The notes under the pieces were generated by a model, which ran no database searches, was not told the DNA's origin, and worked only from the letters and a program-made list of their open reading frames with translations. Below, piece after piece: positions 22,001 through 33,644 of a stretch of 64,000 bases of DNA. This DNA is from Dreissena polymorpha (lineage: Eukaryota > Mollusca > Bivalvia > Myida > Dreissenidae), in the NCBI RefSeq assembly GCF_020536995.1, contig NC_068358.1:82527749-82591748 (forward strand), written 5' to 3'. The position numbers were made by a program, and so were the translations under genes. Every line of letters begins with the position of its first letter. Position 1 is the stretch's first letter.

Positions 22001-25000
22001 ATCTTAAGATAAAATATGATTTAACCACAGCAAACATTGCTGTCAAGACAGACATTAAAATTGATTGTGTGTAGATAAGAAAACTTTGTCTGGAGATGTA
22101 TTTTTGGATAAAAGCTGAGTTAGTCTTTTTTTCCAATACAACATTTGTACAGTTCACAGACAAGCCTCAAACATCAGCTTTTTATAATAATTGACTCAAG
22201 TTTAAATGAAAATGTGTAGAAGGATCTTGATAAATATTATAAGATTTGTTTAATAATGGGTACTTATTGAGAAATGGTACTCTGCGGTTATGTATTTTCC
22301 ATAGTTACTACTGTATATCTGAATATTATATCACTGCTTTTTCTTTCAGCCTCAAAGCATTGCCAAACTGTGCAGACTAAAAGAACTGTAAGTAACACAA
22401 TCATCATTTAGAAATACAACCAAATGTGTAAGAACAAAGTTTGATTACAAAGACTTATTCACACGTTTAATCTCTGTTTTTACTTGTAAAAGATATCTTT
22501 ACACAATTCATATCATTTTCAATCTATTATGCAAGACATATGACTATATATGATTAGTTATCATATGTTTTGTTTTAAAGATACTTTTTCACAGATATTT
22601 GTATGAATTCTTTAAATGTCATAAGTCAATAATGTGTTTAATAGTCTTTACTAATTATAACAGCAAGAACCAAAGTTGAATAAAAAAATATTGCAGCCGC
22701 AGCAATTGGAACACATGTCCTCAGAAAAAAAAGCTTACATGCTTCCACTGCCACACAGCCTTTCATGTTGTGCTGTAAAATATAATCTCAATATTTTACG
22801 TATATGTATTTTCCAAAGTGTCCAGGAAAACCATTACAAAATAATGCTTTATTTTTCACAGATTTTTAATGATGAATATCTGTTAATGAACCAGTATTTT
22901 AAACATTTTTCTTAGTCAAGAGAGTTGTTTTGTTTGTTTAAACATCATGCATACATAATTTTTAGAATATATGACAATGATTTTGAAAAACTTCATTTTA
23001 CCAAATTGTACAAATCCCTTTAATCTCTAGTATTATATATGAGCTTTACTCTGAGAAAACGGGGCTTAATGCATGTGCATACAGGCTAATCAGGGATGAC
23101 ACTTTTTCCAATAAACTGGACTTTTGCTGAGAAGGGACTTTCTTTAAAGGAAAAAACCCACTCACATGCATTCATTCCCGTTGTCACAGAGAGCGGCTCA
23201 TATATATATATATATATATATATTATTCCATTGTTTTGACAGGCTTCTGGAGAGCAACTCTATTGAATGTCTTCCAGATGAGCTGAGCAGTCTGGTATTC
23301 TTGCATGTGTTAAATGTGAACAGCAACCTCTTGACGCTACTTCCGACCTCTGTGTGTCAACTTGCATCCCTTACGAAACTGCAGATATCTGACAATAGAC
23401 TAACACAATTACCCAGTGGCAAGTAGTATACCTATTCATGCCCATAATATTGCACATACAAATCATACAGAAACAATATTTGATTATACTCTTCTGCAAA
23501 TATGATTTTTAAATTATCATTCTAGCATGAATAGAGGCTCACTTTCTTAGATAAAGAAAATCAAAGCAGCTGAAGGCACTGAAGATGTTCGCTATTGCAT
23601 AATTTAACACGCAATTCATTTTTGAAAATCAATCGCAAGTTTGAAATGAACACACGCCATTCAACTTTATAAAGTGTGTGTCATAGCGCACGGGTCGAGT
23701 TTTGTGTGCACTTTTTATCATCCTTATTATTTCATAGAAATAACTAAGACAAAATAAAAACAACATGCTTTTTGGAAGTTCTGAAAGCATAGAAAGTATG
23801 ATGAAAATGGTAATGATAACTTAATATAAAGAAAATGTGCAGTCACCATATTAAAGGAATATTTTTTTCTTATATCAAATGACTATCTCACCAAGAATAT
23901 AAATTCATAATGAAAGTTCCGTGTACAAAACTTTTGATTTTTGACACCATATACAAATTCAAAATATACAACAATCTTCGTATCTTGTATATGGAGGAAT
24001 AAAAGTATATAAACATTGCTGTTTATGCTTTACTTATTACCCGAGCAGTTCACACGGTGTCAACAACGCTAACATAAACATAGGTATAGAGCACTCATGC
24101 GCTTTTAGGCGTAGCTGTTTCAGTTTTCATCTTAGTGACTTTTACATAACGCCAACAGACACGCATAAATATTTTCGAATATTTAATAAGCTGATTCGAG
24201 TTACAACCTCTGAATTTTTGCTACATCACTGCGTATGTGCTCAATTCAAAGGATGTAGCACTGTTCAGTGTAAGGAATTCCGGACTACTCTCTGTATGCT
24301 CAAACGACACAAATTGTGGCCCTGTTACAATTACGCGTTACAATCCATCTCGCAGAATTTCACTTTCGCCTCCAAGATGAGAAAACAATCATTAGCGAAA
24401 TAGTATAGTGTCACGATAAGAGAAAATCGTTTAATTATCATACCACAATGTTTGCCGTACTTGGTCAGCACGTCTGGAAATCATTCCTTAATGTGTGGAT
24501 AGGCTGCCATTATTAACAAGTTTGCTATTTTCAATTCAATTTTGTATCAAAAAGCATTGTTCTTAAATGTGGCATTTTCAATTCGCAATGAGATTTGTAA
24601 TGACCCTCGTCATGTGAAAATGGGTCTTATTCCATATGCGCCCATCATATAAATAGCCCACTCAGCTATCACTCCTTCTGGTAAGGAGAAACATAACATA
24701 TTGAGTGATTTTAAAGCGAACGGCATCGCCTATGGCCTGACTGCGCAAAAGCACATGTTGGGTTTAACAAACGCTTGCCGAAACGCATAAGACCCATTTT
24801 CGCATGACGGCGCTATTGACGTGTGATTTAAATGTGTCGAAAGAAAACTGCGTTTAAATCAAATATAAACATACGATATATTTCGATAGTGAAGAAAGAT
24901 ACTCATAACAAGGCATATGAGGACACATATGAAGTGCTCTCCCGTAGTATATTTTTTATTTTACTCACACTAATGTGTGGTTTGACAATGCTAACACACA

Positions 25001-28000
25001 TTTCATGCGGTGAATATGCAGCTTACAAGTGAAAAACACAACACAATAGTTAAACTTTTGTTTAATTGTATTTAATTATTTAGAAAAGTAAATTGCTAAC
25101 TTTACTTCAAAGTCAGCGTATACGCCGACTACATTTTTAAAAGACATTTATTGTTATAAATATATTTAATATAATATATTAGGTTGTTTTCGGTTTTAGC
25201 GATTAAAAAGCATTTTCGAGGTTGCCTATAGTATGCCTGTAGTAATTCATGAACTCATATCCAACTGTCTATGTATTGAGAACTGTGAATATAAACAAGC
25301 TTAACCTTCTACTAACCTTCTGCTATTGCATTCGTATCATTATTATAAATTGTTTGTTATATTCGGGTTTAGCAATTATGAAACTTTTTTTTGTCTATCG
25401 TATCGCTGAAGTTATTGTTGACCTATAGATAATATGGGTCTTTGATATAAATAAGCGTCAACTTTTTCCCGAATCTCTCATTTTACGACCTGTACTACGT
25501 CATTGAGTTGTATGCGAGAGCGTAACCTATTGCGTTGTTATAACCCGTAATCTTTCCTTTGTTTATCGACAGACGCATATATCATGAATACCAAAACAAC
25601 CGTGAAAAAGAACCACGTGACCAAATAGGACGCAAAACGCAAATACCATGCGACTACAACTTTTATTAGGTAAGAAAGCTCCGCAATTCCTTTGAAGTCG
25701 GAGCCTTGTGATTGCTATTACTTAAATAATTGACCTCTAACTGAAGTAAGCAAAGGAAACGCAGCACCTAATTGATCCATTCCTTCTATGTGCGAAAGCA
25801 GATTGAATTTTACTAATGTATGGTTTGCCTATTATAACACACATTATAATGCGGTAAATATGCGACTAACAAGTAAAAAACACTATAATTAAACTTTTGT
25901 TTTGAATTAAGTTATTTAGAAAACAAAATTCCAAACCTTATTTCAAAACAGCAAGACTACATTTTTTAGAGAATATTATTGTTATATTTAAATGTTTTTT
26001 TTAACAGTTTCAGCGATAATGAAACATTTTTTTATGTTGTCTATCGTATCCCTGTAATAATTGTTGAACTCGTGGTCAACGTATTATTAATTGAGACCTG
26101 TGAATATAAACAAGCGTAACCTTATACTACTGCGTTATTCTCACACGGACTCCCCTTTGTTTATCGCCAGCCTCAGATTTATGAATGAGCTGAGCGAAAA
26201 TACTACGTCACGCACACGCAGCAGAAAGTGGACTATTTTAATCATTCATAAACAATCTCCTCCGCGACACGTACAATACGATCATTGTTTATTGATTATT
26301 TTCTATAAAACACCGTTCGAAAATATTGAATGTAACACGATATTAATATAATGTTGCCATTTGTGAATTCACATAATTGGAGAACTCAAACCTCTTGCAT
26401 AAATAATACAACTCTTTCTTGCGCGGATACGCAACCGGGTATTGGGTTAATCATACCTAGTCGTATCGACCTGAATTTCACACTAAGCACTTTAGACGGG
26501 CGCTAAAGCGCCCATCTAAAAATCAAGCACAGTTTATTCTGCAATAATCATGGAGGAGCTTCATGTTTTGAAAATATTTCTGTTTAAATTGCTGAACTCA
26601 ACAATTAAATGCATGGACTTGAAAACAAACTTGCTAAATTGTGAAAAACTTTTGTAGATTAGATTCAGTGTCTTACTGTAATTGTACAGTTTACGATTCA
26701 TCATGTGCATCCTGCTTTAATAGGTATTCAACTATCATTCAACATTACACCCTACCTATTGCGACTCTGGGACTGTATTGGATGGCATTCATTGAAACCT
26801 TGATTTCAGACCTTGGAAAACTGGTAAACTTGGAAATCCTTGAAGCATCCAGGAACCTTCTAACAACTGTTCCTAAGGAGATCATGTTTTGCAAATGCTT
26901 GAAACTACTGGCTCTTGATAGAAACAAACTGGTCAGGTTACCACGGCAACTCTTTGTCCTCAGTGATCTGAATGAAGTATCATTGGCTGGCAACAATCTC
27001 CAGTACCTACCTTTGGGTGAGTGGACGCCTGCATCAGATTCTGGGACGCTTACTTATTTAAAGTATACCCCATTTAAAGTTGGTGGGGTATATAGCTATT
27101 CTACTTTTAATCAGTTGGATGGATTGCCGGTTGGTTGGTCCATTGAACATTTCTTTCAACACTATACTTATAGAATGCCTTAGCATTTGATCATGTAAAT
27201 TGGTGTGATTGTTACATGAAATGAAAGGAAGATGCATATCAATATTAAGGTCAATATTTCAAAGGTCAAGGTCACAGAGGCTTGTATTATGAAATTGGTT
27301 TCTTGTGAAGTCACATAATGATGACATGTTATAAGTCAGTTACGTATGTGTTAATATTGTTTTATGAAGAAAAAGTGCAGCACACTTGACAGTTCAATGA
27401 TGACAAAGAACATCAGTTGTATTTTATCATATAAAAAACAAATATCAAGATGATAATTTAAGCTTAAACAAAACATTTTTCCCTCAATGTAAATCTAAAA
27501 AACGTTTAGTCCATAAGGCATTAGCAAGCAATACAAATCACAATAAAGCAAATGAAACATGATGGAAGAGTGTGTGTGTTTTTTGTAAACACCATTTCAT
27601 CAAGGATTAAATGCTTTAACCATTTACAGCTGTCAATTCCATGAACTATCCAATAATACCTCAGTCACAAATAGACACCGATCACCGTCCGATCAGCGAC
27701 CGACGTATTTTTCCGCTCATTGGGCTGGCGACCGCCCGATGATTGCACGGAAACCGGGCCAATTTGTAGCATCGGGCGGCGTCCGGATTAATTTTAAGTC
27801 TCACTTAAAATTTTACCTGACGTCGGGCCCGGGAAGGAATTGAGTTGAGATCGAAACAAGATCAAACGATCAACGCACGGGTATCGGTCGACATCGGATT
27901 CATTGAACGTGTATCGGCAAAAGTAAAGGTATTTCCCAGAGGCATATAATTCGGCTGGCGACTGTCTGATTGCCGGAAGGCCTCCGCATGATGCCCCTCG

Positions 28001-30431
28001 GAAGCCAGACGATGCTCGTTATGATACATGTACAATTAATCCGATGTCGGGCGCACGCCGGGCGATAACCGTTCGTTGATCGTCCGATCGTTTTTCGATC
28101 TCAACTCGATTCCTTTCCGGGCCCGATGTCGGGTAAAACAAGCTGTGATATAAAAAATTAATCCGGACGCCGCCGGATGCTACAAAATGACCCGATCTGC
28201 GCGCGATCAGCGGCCGGCGCCAGCCCGATGAGCAGAAAAAACGTTGGCCGCTGATCGGACAGTGATCGGTGTCTATTTGTGACTGAGGTTTTAAACTTTG
28301 TCACTCATCGGACGGCGGACGACTCCGACGTGTCCAGTCTTCCCGATGCCTGAAGATCGGACACATCGGCCGGCGACCGGATTATTTGTGACTGAGGCAT
28401 ATTCGGGGTATTATTTACCGATGGTGTTTTAGCACAATTGAAGCCAGCTTAAGGGATATTTCGAAGGGGTATAAACAGTACTTTAGATTACTACTTGAAG
28501 TGACTAGTGTATCTCGTCATGTTACGTATCTCTGTGAACTTGACATGTTGACCTAAAAATTGCTTTGCTTTTCCTATAATCCTAAGAAACAATCATAACA
28601 ATTTGCGTAGTTGGGGTCAAAGCGTCTTCCAGTGACCGACCTACCAACCATTTGACCCCGCTTTGTGGAAATGGGCTTGACTGTAAAATAATTGAATACT
28701 AGGTAAGTGTTAAAGATGGACCAGTGCATTTTGTAAAGCATAGATCATTGTAATTGGCTCTGTAAGAGTTTAGGTGAGAAAATAGATTTCACTTCAATCA
28801 ACAGTTATCCTGGTCTGTTCACCATTTGTTGGAATAAAAACATGAAGAACACACATAAAATGGCTACAGCATTGCATGTTATAATGATAAACAACAAAAT
28901 GAGTATATCCTTTGTATTTTGTGTATTGAAAACGGTAGAATCCCAGCTGAGGTTATCCCTCAGGGTGTTATGTCTCTAATGCAGGCTTAATGATGGTGTG
29001 AAAACAGTATTATAATTAAAAGTATACCATGTACAGATGTAGTGAGACTTCCCAGGCTGAGACATCTGATAGTGGATGATAATGTGGATCTACACTACAT
29101 CCTGGAAGTCCCAGATGATAATAATATTCTAATCATCTCAAAGACGGCACTCCATGCCAGGTAATGGGTGCTATCAGGAACATTTAAAATAACACCATAA
29201 TTGCTTTTGAATGTTTGAGAGCTGCTCTAGTAATTTACCCATGTCTGTTGGATTTTTCATGATTCCTTTAAGAACCTCTGAGAAACACGTTTACAAAAAT
29301 ATGTAATACATTTCAACAATCAAACATTGCATATTCATATATCTCATATTGCACTGTCAATTTAATCTCCTTTATCTTTTAATAGGTTAGTGTATGTCAT
29401 TAGCTTGATTTCAGTTTATTGAATATATTTAAACTTAATTTAATGTCACACAAAGTAGACGTTAACTAGCACTGTATCTTTTGGTAGTATTCATATATCA
29501 TAAGATTAACGTTTCTCTTTATACCAATTTGCATTCAATTTCACCATTGAAACTATGGAGCCTGCACAATGTTTTATTGAATATTGTGTACATTTCAGCA
29601 ATTTAACTGCAGAAAGGCCTGCAGTACATGGGCTGCATATTGTCCTTCGCAGGGACCTACCACATGTTGTGTTGCCGCCAGAGTTTCAAGAGGTCTGCCA
29701 GTATGGGACACATTCAGTACCAGGGCTGCAGGAGCTGGCATTGAGAGCTGTGTTTGACTTGATGGGTAACTACCTAGGTTTTGGTTTTGACAATTCTGTA
29801 AGCTTCTTTTTGTATTAAAGTAAAACTGTTATTACAGGGGCTTATTGATGGTTGATATAGTATTATATATTAAAAATTTGAAGATTATTTGAAAATAATA
29901 AATTTTCATTTTTATTGGCTGGTGGTATAACCAGTGTTATTTTTAAGAAATAATTTCGGGTAAAGTGTTGGTTATTGAGGTAATAACCAATGTTTTGGTG
30001 TTCCAATGCCTAGGAATAGGGGCAGTAGTCTCAGTAACAAGTAAGGGATCAACAAACCATTGGTTATTACTACAATTACTACTATTAGCCAGAAATTATT
30101 TTCATTTCACCATGAATTAATGTCTTACTAATCTGTTTGATATAAGAAGTATTTCAATCTAGAATTTTCCCTCTTTCCGCAAAAAAAAACCAACACAAAT
30201 GCATTGTCTCCTGGAAATCATGAATGTTTTCCTTGAAATCAGACCCTTTGTTGTGAAAACATGCCTTTAAATCTTTTGTACAACATGCTATTTGTCACAG
30301 AAACACAACCAGGCGTGAGAAGCAGTTGCAAGGATCTCCCAGCTGAACTCTCTGACCTCCTGCAGTGTCCATCAGCCCACTGTCATGTATGTGCTCGAGC
30401 TATGTTCCGATCTGCGTTCTTTGCAGCATGA
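18854..30431 (+). CDS. LRRC28: LRRC28-like leucine-rich-repeat protein, right copy (seven exons)
   Basis: Exons are 18854-19039, 22350-22387, 23243-23418, 26810-27016, 29037-29160, 29599-29765 and 30301-30431. Phases agree throughout and the product is about 342 residues. Order matches human LRRC28 (367 residues, from memory): SVVLLNYAGL and EYLYLKRNLL align with LFLNYRNL and ERLYMKRNSL; a run of LRRs follows; RLPRQLFVLSDLNEVSLAGN aligns with PRHLCQLPSLNELSMAGN; VPGLQELALRA aligns with LPLQELAMRG; and CPSAHCHVCARAMF aligns with CPLGHCHRCSEPMF. The biochemical role of LRRC28 is not established. The intron after exon 3 begins with GC. The reading frame stops at a TGA before the family's usual C-terminal Cys residues. 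Introns carry a hAT element, a 3-kb insertion and a foldback that are absent from the left copy. Confidence 0.85.
19755..21818 (-). mobile_element. hAT-superfamily DNA transposon (degraded, about 2.06 kb)
   Basis: The ends are CAGGGGCGTAG at the left and CTACACCTCTG at the right, typical hAT-type TIRs. The flanking direct repeat is ACTTC (19750-19754 and 21819-21823), five bases rather than the usual eight. The minus-strand transposase covers about 21153-20450 in two overlapping frames. The C-terminal part contains SATSERSFSALRRQKTYIW and then SMTQERLTHLMTLHMH, the hAT dimerisation domain. At least one frameshift separates the two parts and the N-terminal region is missing. The left LRRC28 copy has the empty site. 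Confidence 0.85.
22350..22387 (+). CDS. LRRC28: LRRC28 exon 2 (38 nt)
   Basis: This micro-exon encodes PQSIAKLCRLKE plus two bases of a Leu codon, between 'ttctttcag' and gtaagt. It completes one LRR (TQLPQSIAKLCRLKELLLE). The left copy has the same exon at 8617-8654. Confidence 0.85.
23243..23418 (+). CDS. LRRC28: LRRC28 exon 3, ends at a GC donor
   Basis: The exon encodes LLESNSIECLPDELSSLVFL and two further LRRs to DNRLTQLPS. The next exon needs a phase-1 junction, and only AGTG|GCAAGT gives that. The nearby GT (GCAA|GTAGTA) would be out of frame. Confidence 0.85.
23556..26515. mobile_element. 3-kb insertion in LRRC28 intron 3, possibly Helitron-like
   Basis: The left copy has only about 0.5 kb between exons 3 and 4, with 'aatcaagcac' intact; here the same words flank about 2.96 kb. 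The right end has a perfect 7-bp hairpin ('gggcgctaaagcgccc') and then 'catctaa', similar to the hairpin plus CTRR end of Helitrons. Inside, a block near 24950-25150 recurs near 25810-26000, and a hairpin MITE lies at 24598-24820. No Rep/helicase coding was seen, so the class is tentative. Confidence 0.45.
24598..24820. mobile_element. MITE family 'aaaatgggtcttatkc' (representative copy)
   Basis: 'gtgaaaatgggtcttattcc' is inverted at 'cataagacccattttcgca'. Related copies, variably degraded, lie at about 13940-14080, 40145-40235, 41780-41985, 45090-45255 and 53865-54090. Several contain the inner 'gaccagcctgcgca'-type segment. Confidence 0.65.
26810..27016 (+). CDS. LRRC28: LRRC28 exon 4
   Basis: This 207-nt exon encodes DLGKLVNLEILEASRNLLTT, then VPKEIMFCKCLKLLALDRNK, and on through RLPRQLFVLSDLNEVSLAGN to NLQYLPL. 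It holds three LRRs. The donor is gtgagt in phase 1. The left copy's version is two bases shorter. Confidence 0.88.
27659..28397. mobile_element. GC-rich foldback element in LRRC28 intron 4
   Basis: It starts 'cctcagtcacaaata' and ends 'tatttgtgactgagg', with a second copy of the right end nested at 28274-28288. The arms pair extensively ('agacaccgatcac' with 'gtgatcggtgtct', 'ccgcccgatg' regions), giving a large hairpin of much higher GC than the surroundings. The left copy has the empty site near 11030. No ORF was seen. Confidence 0.75.
29037..29160 (+). CDS. LRRC28: LRRC28 exon 5
   Basis: The exon encodes DVVRLPRLRHLIVDDNVDLH and then YILEVPDDNNILIISKTALHA. It is the last LRR, corresponding to [22 protein letters not shown] in the human protein. 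Phases are 1 in and 2 out. Confidence 0.82.
29599..29765 (+). CDS. LRRC28: LRRC28 exon 6
   Basis: The exon encodes NLTAERPAVHGLHIVLRRDL and then PHVVLPPEFQEV...HSVPGLQELALRAVFDLM. VFLPAEV and VLPLQELAMRGLY are the human equivalents. It ends at gtaact in phase 1. Confidence 0.85.
30301..30431 (+). CDS. LRRC28: LRRC28 exon 7, ends at in-frame TGA
   Basis: After 'tttgtcacag' the frame reads ETQPGVRSSCKDLPAELSDL and then LQCPSAHCHVCARAMFRSAFFAA before TGA at 30429. CPxxHCHxC is a likely zinc-binding motif shared with human LRRC28. The frame stays open for 46 codons after the TGA (to 30572) and includes TCSCKCYRKVY, which resembles the human C-terminus YCCSTQCLQTF. The stop may be a nonsense change, a leaky stop or a sequence error. 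Confidence 0.75.
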
Positions 30432-30864
30432 CGGCACATTAACTCGGCGGTGAATTGCCTAGTGGTTACATGTTCTTGTAAATGCTACAGGAAGGTGTAT
30501 GAAGACACTAGAATCATCTTTGAGATTTGCTTTGTGGATGAATGTTTTCCTGGTTTGTCAGGAGTGGACTGATATTTAATATGATGTTTACTATGACGAG
30601 TGTCTACAGTTTTATCTCCATGTGGAAAGAAGTGCCTCATGATTTGCACCAAGAACGTTACAGTTAATTGCTCATGCATGTATTACATAAGATTTTTCAA
30701 AGATGTCCATATTCAGAAGTTAAAAGTGTGAGTGTTTTTTCACTATCTGACTCTAATCGCTTCACTAAAACCAATATATTTTTATAAACATTCCTGAGTT
30801 GTTATTACATCTTTAAAGAGACAAAACATGTGGAAAGACAAGAGATGACATGTGAGACAATATA

Positions 30865-31811
30865 AACAATAGTTCCGTGGTCGGAGACATATGCCCCCTA
30901 AACAGGGATTTGAACTAATGACCCCAATTTCAATAGGGGTCATCTGCTGTCCTAGGCACATTTGAAGTATCAAGCCAATTGGTCAATTCGTTGATGAGTT
31001 ATTGATCAGAAACAATTTTCACTTATTGTGACAGTGACCTTGACCTTTCACCTTGTGACCCCAATTTCAATATGGGCTATCTTCTGTCAAAGGCCAAAGC
31101 ACATGGGAAGTATAAAGCCAATCGGTCTATTTGTTGACAAGATATTGATCGGAAACAATTTTCAAACTTATTGTGACAGTGACCTTGACCTTTGACTAGT
31201 GACCCCAAATGCAATAGGGGTCATCTACTGTCCAAGGCCAATGCACATGTGAAGTTTCAAGCCAATTGGTCAACTAGTTGATGAGTTATTGATCGGAAAC
31301 GACTTTCACAGTTATTGTGACAGTGACCTTGACCTTTGATCTAGTGACCCCAAATTAAACAGGTGTCATCTACTGGCCAAGGCCTATGCACATTTGAATT
31401 ATCAAGCCAATTGGTCAATTTGTTGATGAGTTATTGATCAGAAACGATTTTCACACTTATTGTAACAGTGACCTTGACCTTGTGACCACATTGTCAATAG
31501 GGTTCATCTACTGTCCAAGGCCAATGCGAAGTATCAAGCCAATCAGTATATTCGTTGATGAGTTATTGATTGGAAACAATATCCACACTTATTATGACAG
31601 TGACCTTGACCTTTGACCTAGTGACCCCAATTTCAATAGGGGTCATCTACTGTCCAAGGCCAATGCACATTGTGAAGTATCAAGCCAATCGGTCAATTGG
31701 TTGATGATGTTTTTGATCGGAAACGAACTCGTCTATCGACAGACAGACAGACCAGACCGACTGACATTCAGCAAAACAATATACCCCTTCTTCTTAGAAG
31801 AGGGGCATAAT
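30865..31811 (+). repeat. HINE-like element with about 145-bp tandem repeats
   Basis: It begins 'acaatagttccgtggtcgg' with 'catatgccccc' and ends in a hairpin ('ataccccttcttcttagaag' and then 'aggggcata'). The core has about six imperfect copies of a unit containing 'tgaccttgacctttgacc' and 'ggggtcatctactgtccaag'. A 5' acaag-type start, subterminal inverted GCCCC/GGGGC and a terminal hairpin around a minisatellite core match the Helentron-derived (HINE/pearl) pattern. A truncated relative lies at 13652-13835. Confidence 0.7.
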
Positions 31812-32918
31812 AACAGCTGCTGCAGGAATGCCAGGGAACCAACTTTATATTTGTTCAAAATAAAATTCTAAGTTTAACGTGTCATAATTATGAAATTAAA
31901 AAACATGTTTAAATTGTATTCTTAATTTGTGTAACTTAGAATAAATTAATTGCCACATTAACTGTACTTTACAGTCTATCAAGGAGTGTTTTTCAATGTC
32001 TTTGTGTTGGAAATTCGAAAGCTTCTGTGTGCTTTCATTTTTGCCCAGATTTTAAGTTATTTGCTTAGTAAATATAGATTGTCTAGTTAAATATAAATCA
32101 GTGAACTTAAAATAAATGTGCGTCTGCTGCATGAACGCAGATGTATGTGATTTTGTACAGCTTTTATATTTTATACATTTTAGATGCTTTCAAATTTCTA
32201 TAGGTTTTAACAATAGTTGCGATGCTGAAGTTATTAATTCCGTACATTACATACATATTACTGTCGATTGTATGCAATTTTTGTCAACTTTGTACAGAAT
32301 AATTTTTTTCAAGTGAAACATTGCATGTTTTCAAGGTTTCACTATTGCATTAGTTTTAGGGGGTTATTCCTTTCGTTTACAATTTCGTATATCACTTGTG
32401 CGCAACTCCTCCTACAGTTTATGATTTTCATAAAACTTGCACAGAATAATTATCTGCAAATGCTAAAAGGTATCATTAGGACAAATCATCTGACCATGTT
32501 TCATGAAGATCGGACAATAAATGTGGCCTCAAGAGTGTTAACAAGGTTTTACTGCAGCAGACAGATATAGCCATATAAGAAAAAATGCCCCACCCCCTGG
32601 CAACCATGTTTTTCAAGCAATGGAACCATTTTCGAACTAGTCCAAGATATCATTATGAAAAATCTTCTGACCAATTTTCATGATGATTGGACAATAGATG
32701 TGTCCTCTAGAGTGTTGTCAGTATTTCATGATCTTATTATTTTATTGAGTTATTCCCCTTTGTTTAAAGTACATATGAAAGCTTCTGTGCATGTTTAATG
32801 CAATTCTAAATTCATATTGTAAATGAATATATATGTTGACAACAATGCACATGTGGCAAGGGATACATTGTCTGTGACAGCTTCTTGTTCATTTGGTAAT
32901 GACAGCTAAATGATAAAA

Positions 32919-33640
32919 CAAGAGCTGTCTCCATAGAATGACATATGCCCCCAAAACACTTTGATTTCGAAACCTAAATGCGGACCTCTAAGTTCAAGGT
33001 CAAGGTGAAAGGGGTAAAAATTTGTGTGCTTATGGAAAGGCCATGTCCATATACACATGCATAACAAATATGAAGGTTACATCTGAAGCGACATAGAAGT
33101 AATGAGGATTTTTCGAAACCTAAATGCAGATTTTGAAACCTAAACGCAGACCCTAAGTTCAAGGTCAAGGTCAAAGGAGTAAAAATGTGTGTTCGTATGG
33201 AAAGGCCTTGTCCATAAACCCATGCATACCAAATATGAAGGTTACATCTGAAGCGACAACGAAGATATGAGCATTTATCCAAACCTCCACTAAGATTTTG
33301 AAACCTAAACGGGGACCCTAAGTTGAAGGTCAAAGGGGTCAAAATTTGTTTGTGTATGGAAAGGCCTTATCCATATGCATACCAAATATGAAGGTTACAT
33401 CTGAAGCGACATAGAAGATATGAGCATTTATCCAAACCTCCACTAAGATTTTGAAACCTAAACGGGGACCCTAAGTTGAAGGTCAAAGGGGTCAAAATTT
33501 GTTTGTGTATGGAAAGGCCTTATCCATATGCATACCAAATATGAAGGTTACATTTGAAGCGACATAGAAGTTATGAGAATTTTTCAAAAAAGTGTGACAG
33601 ACAGTGCGATCACTATATGCCTACCTTCGGGGGCATAAAA
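32919..33640 (+). repeat. HINE-like element with about 125-bp tandem repeats
   Basis: It starts 'acaagagctgtctcc...catatgccccc' and ends 'atgcctaccttcgggggcat'. About four copies carry 'aagttcaaggtcaaggtcaa' and 'aaggttacatctgaagcgac'. Unit sequence differs from the 30865 family but the layout is the same. Confidence 0.7.
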
Positions 33641-33644
33641 ATTA

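Larger units (their letters stand above)
19070..31000 (+). repeat. Segmental duplication, right unit (gene part)
   Basis: This is the partner of 6185-13835. It is longer because it holds the hAT element (19755-21818), the intron-3 insertion (about 23556-26515) and the foldback (27659-28397). It lacks the LINE, the TTAA element and the Pack-MULE-like element seen in the left unit. Confidence 0.85.

Noticed and set aside
24218-24403. Cys-rich 61-codon frame inside the intron-3 insertion
   Set aside because: No family match and no splice or start context; kept only as a note under the insertion.
30429-30431. TGA in LRRC28 exon 7 as a selenocysteine codon
   Set aside because: LRRC28 is not a known selenoprotein, the human protein has no Cys at the matching place that I can align, and no SECIS-like hairpin was recognised.
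32974-33342. 122-codon minus-strand open frame with repeated FRCNLHICYA
   Set aside because: It lies wholly in the 125-bp tandem repeats of a dispersed element; the repetition is that of the DNA units.
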